From the NCBI GenBank assembly GCA_002344075.1, contig DDTM01000025.1, forward strand, positions 1 through 64,000: 64,000 nt of DNA. Reading direction: 5' to 3'. Every line of letters starts with the position of its first letter. Within the stretch, counting starts at the first letter, position 1. The position numbers and the translations under genes are program-made. Shown here one piece after another: positions 62,694 to 64,000 of this stretch. The stretch is from Bacteroidetes bacterium UBA2364 (lineage in GTDB: Bacteria; Bacteroidota; Rhodothermia; Rhodothermales; UBA2364). Under the pieces are notes generated by a model. It ran no database searches. It saw only the letters and a program-made list of their open reading frames with translations, and was not told the DNA's origin.

Positions 62694-64000
62694 ATGCCAA
62701 AACGCACAGATATCAAAAAAATCTTGTTAATCGGTTCCGGGCCTATCATAATTGGACAGGCATGTGAGTTTGATTATTCGGGAACACAGGCAGCCCGCTC
62801 TCTTAAAAAAGAAGGCTACGAAGTGATATTGGTCAACTCAAATCCGGCAACCATTATGACCGATCCAATGACGGCTGATCGGATTTATTTGCAGGAATTG
62901 ACGCCTAAATCCATTAAAAAAATCTGTGAGACCGAGCGCCCAGATGCAGTATTGCCTACCATGGGGGGGCAGACAGCCCTTAATTTGGCCAGAACACTTC
63001 ATCACGAAGGATTCTGGAAGAAGATGAATATTGATATTATTGGGGTGGATATAGACGCCATAGACATCACCGAAGATCGTCAGCAGTTCCGAGACCTGAT
63101 GGAAAAGATTGGCGTAGATCAGGCACGAAGCCGTGTGGCCAATTCCCTTCTTGAGGCGAAAGAAATTACCCAGGAATTGGGTGGACTGCCCGTGGTGATT
63201 CGTCCAAGTTTTACACTGGGGGGAACGGGCGGAGGTATCGTATGGACACAGGACGAGTTCGACCGGAAGGTAATTAGGGGACTTGAAATGTCTCCTGTCC
63301 ATGAGGTGCTGGTTGAAGAAAGCATGTTTGGCTGGAAAGAGTATGAGTTGGAACTTTTGCGGGACGCCAATGACAACGTCATCATTATCTGTGGAATTGA
63401 GAATTTGGATCCAATGGGCGTGCATACAGGCGACTCGTTGACGGTTGCACCTACACAAACACTTTCAGATAAAGATTTTCAGCGGATGCGGGATGCGGCC
63501 ATTCGGATGATGCGTTCTATTGGGACATTTGCAGGTGGTTGTAACGTACAATTCGCTTTTAATCCAAAAACGGGCCGTATGATTGCCATCGAGATCAATC
63601 CTCGTGTTTCGCGTTCGTCGGCGTTGGCTTCCAAAGCGACGGGCTATCCGATTGCCAAAGTGGCTTCTAAATTGGCTATTGGTTATACCTTAGATGAACT
63701 TCCTAACGATGTAACGGGCACGACTTCGGCCTGCTTTGAGCCGAGTATTGATTATGTGGTGACAAAGGTTCCGCGTTTTAATTTCGATAAGTTTGAAGGC
63801 GCGGATGAAGTGCTAACCACCCAGATGAAGGCAGTGGGAGAAGTGATGGCCATTGGACGTACATTCACCGAATCCCTCCAAAAAGCCTGGCAGAGCATGG
63901 AGATCGGACGTGCTGGGTTGGGGGCAGATCGAGAAGAGCCCAGCCGGAATATCATCCGGATGCGCTTGCAAAAGCCTTATTGGGACAGTACCCTCCAAAT
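62694..64000 (+). CDS. carB: Carbamoyl-phosphate synthase large subunit, N-terminal part (cut by window edge)
   Basis: About 435 codons are visible from the ATG at 62694 (MPKRTDIKKILLIGSGPIIIGQACEFDYSG). Start, the IRPSFTLGGTGGG ATP-grasp loop, ENLDPMGVHTGDS and the INPRVSRSSALASKATGYPIA site are those of the first ATP-grasp half that makes carboxyphosphate and carbamate. The second half and the regulatory domain lie beyond the window. It continues after position 64000. Confidence 0.97.
   Translation, partial: MPKRTDIKKILLIGSGPIIIGQACEFDYSGTQAARSLKKEGYEVILVNSNPATIMTDPMTADRIYLQELTPKSIKKICETERPDAVLPTMGGQTALNLARTLHHEGFWKKMNIDIIGVDIDAIDITEDRQQFRDLMEKIGVDQARSRVANSLLEAKEITQELGGLPVVIRPSFTLGGTGGGIVWTQDEFDRKVIRGLEMSPVHEVLVEESMFGWKEYELELLRDANDNVIIICGIENLDPMGVHTGDSLTVAPTQTLSDKDFQRMRDAAIRMMRSIGTFAGGCNVQFAFNPKTGRMIAIEINPRVSRSSALASKATGYPIAKVASKLAIGYTLDELPNDVTGTTSACFEPSIDYVVTKVPRFNFDKFEGADEVLTTQMKAVGEVMAIGRTFTESLQKAWQSMEIGRAGLGADREEPSRNIIRMRLQKPYWDSTLQ

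Overview
The window looks like a chromosome segment from a member of the Bacteroidota/Rhodothermota (FCB) side of the bacterial tree. Evidence for this: an outer-membrane PorT-type barrel, a large leucine-rich-repeat protein ending in a type IX secretion (T9SS) sorting domain, many small lipoproteins with a Cys lipobox, a DPP-IV-type peptidase, a GH109-type oxidoreductase-fold glycosidase, and weak or absent Shine-Dalgarno sequences at most starts. The lineage is inferred from gene content; no rRNA is present. No transposase, integrase or CRISPR array was seen.

Positions 1-31,215 are mostly housekeeping and accessory metabolism. On the left are the start of accB (minus strand, cut by the window edge), efp, a lipoprotein, ybeY, a PAP2/haloperoxidase-like lipoprotein, a GDSL hydrolase and hpf. 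Then come a rhodanese lipoprotein, an endonuclease/exonuclease/phosphatase lipoprotein, an OmpR-type two-component pair, a DPP-IV-like peptidase, a GH109-like gene divergent from a sodium:solute symporter, and an HxlR regulator divergent from a SnoaL-like gene with an operator between them. They are followed by prfB with its programmed +1 frameshift, nadB, a polytopic membrane protein, tRNA-Thr(CGU), a small nucleoside-kinase-like gene, a DsbA-like protein, a PorT-type barrel, pyrD, and the LRR/DUF11/T9SS protein.

Positions 31,331-59,976, all minus strand, form one large type VI secretion (T6SS) locus. Reading in the direction of transcription: tagF, tssA, tssB, tssC, hcp, tssE, tssF, tssG and clpV (tssH), then a terminator. 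Next is a first cargo module: vgrG, PAAR protein, peptidoglycan-binding-like protein, zinc metalloprotease (metzincin signature), HEAT protein, DUF1795-like protein, Ig-like protein, duplicated DUF1795-like protein, lipase. A second module follows: vgrG, DUF3540-like, a 111-residue unknown, two DUF2169 proteins, and two tandem paralogues of an unrecognised family. Sheath, tube, baseplate, spike and ATPase are all here. TssK and the membrane complex TssJ/TssL/TssM are not, although both ends of the locus are closed by unrelated genes.

Positions 60,190-64,000 hold a TonB-family energy transducer and then carA and the start of carB on the plus strand. A short leader ORF and a factor-independent terminator lie just upstream of carA, which suggests transcription attenuation of the carbamoyl-phosphate synthase genes.
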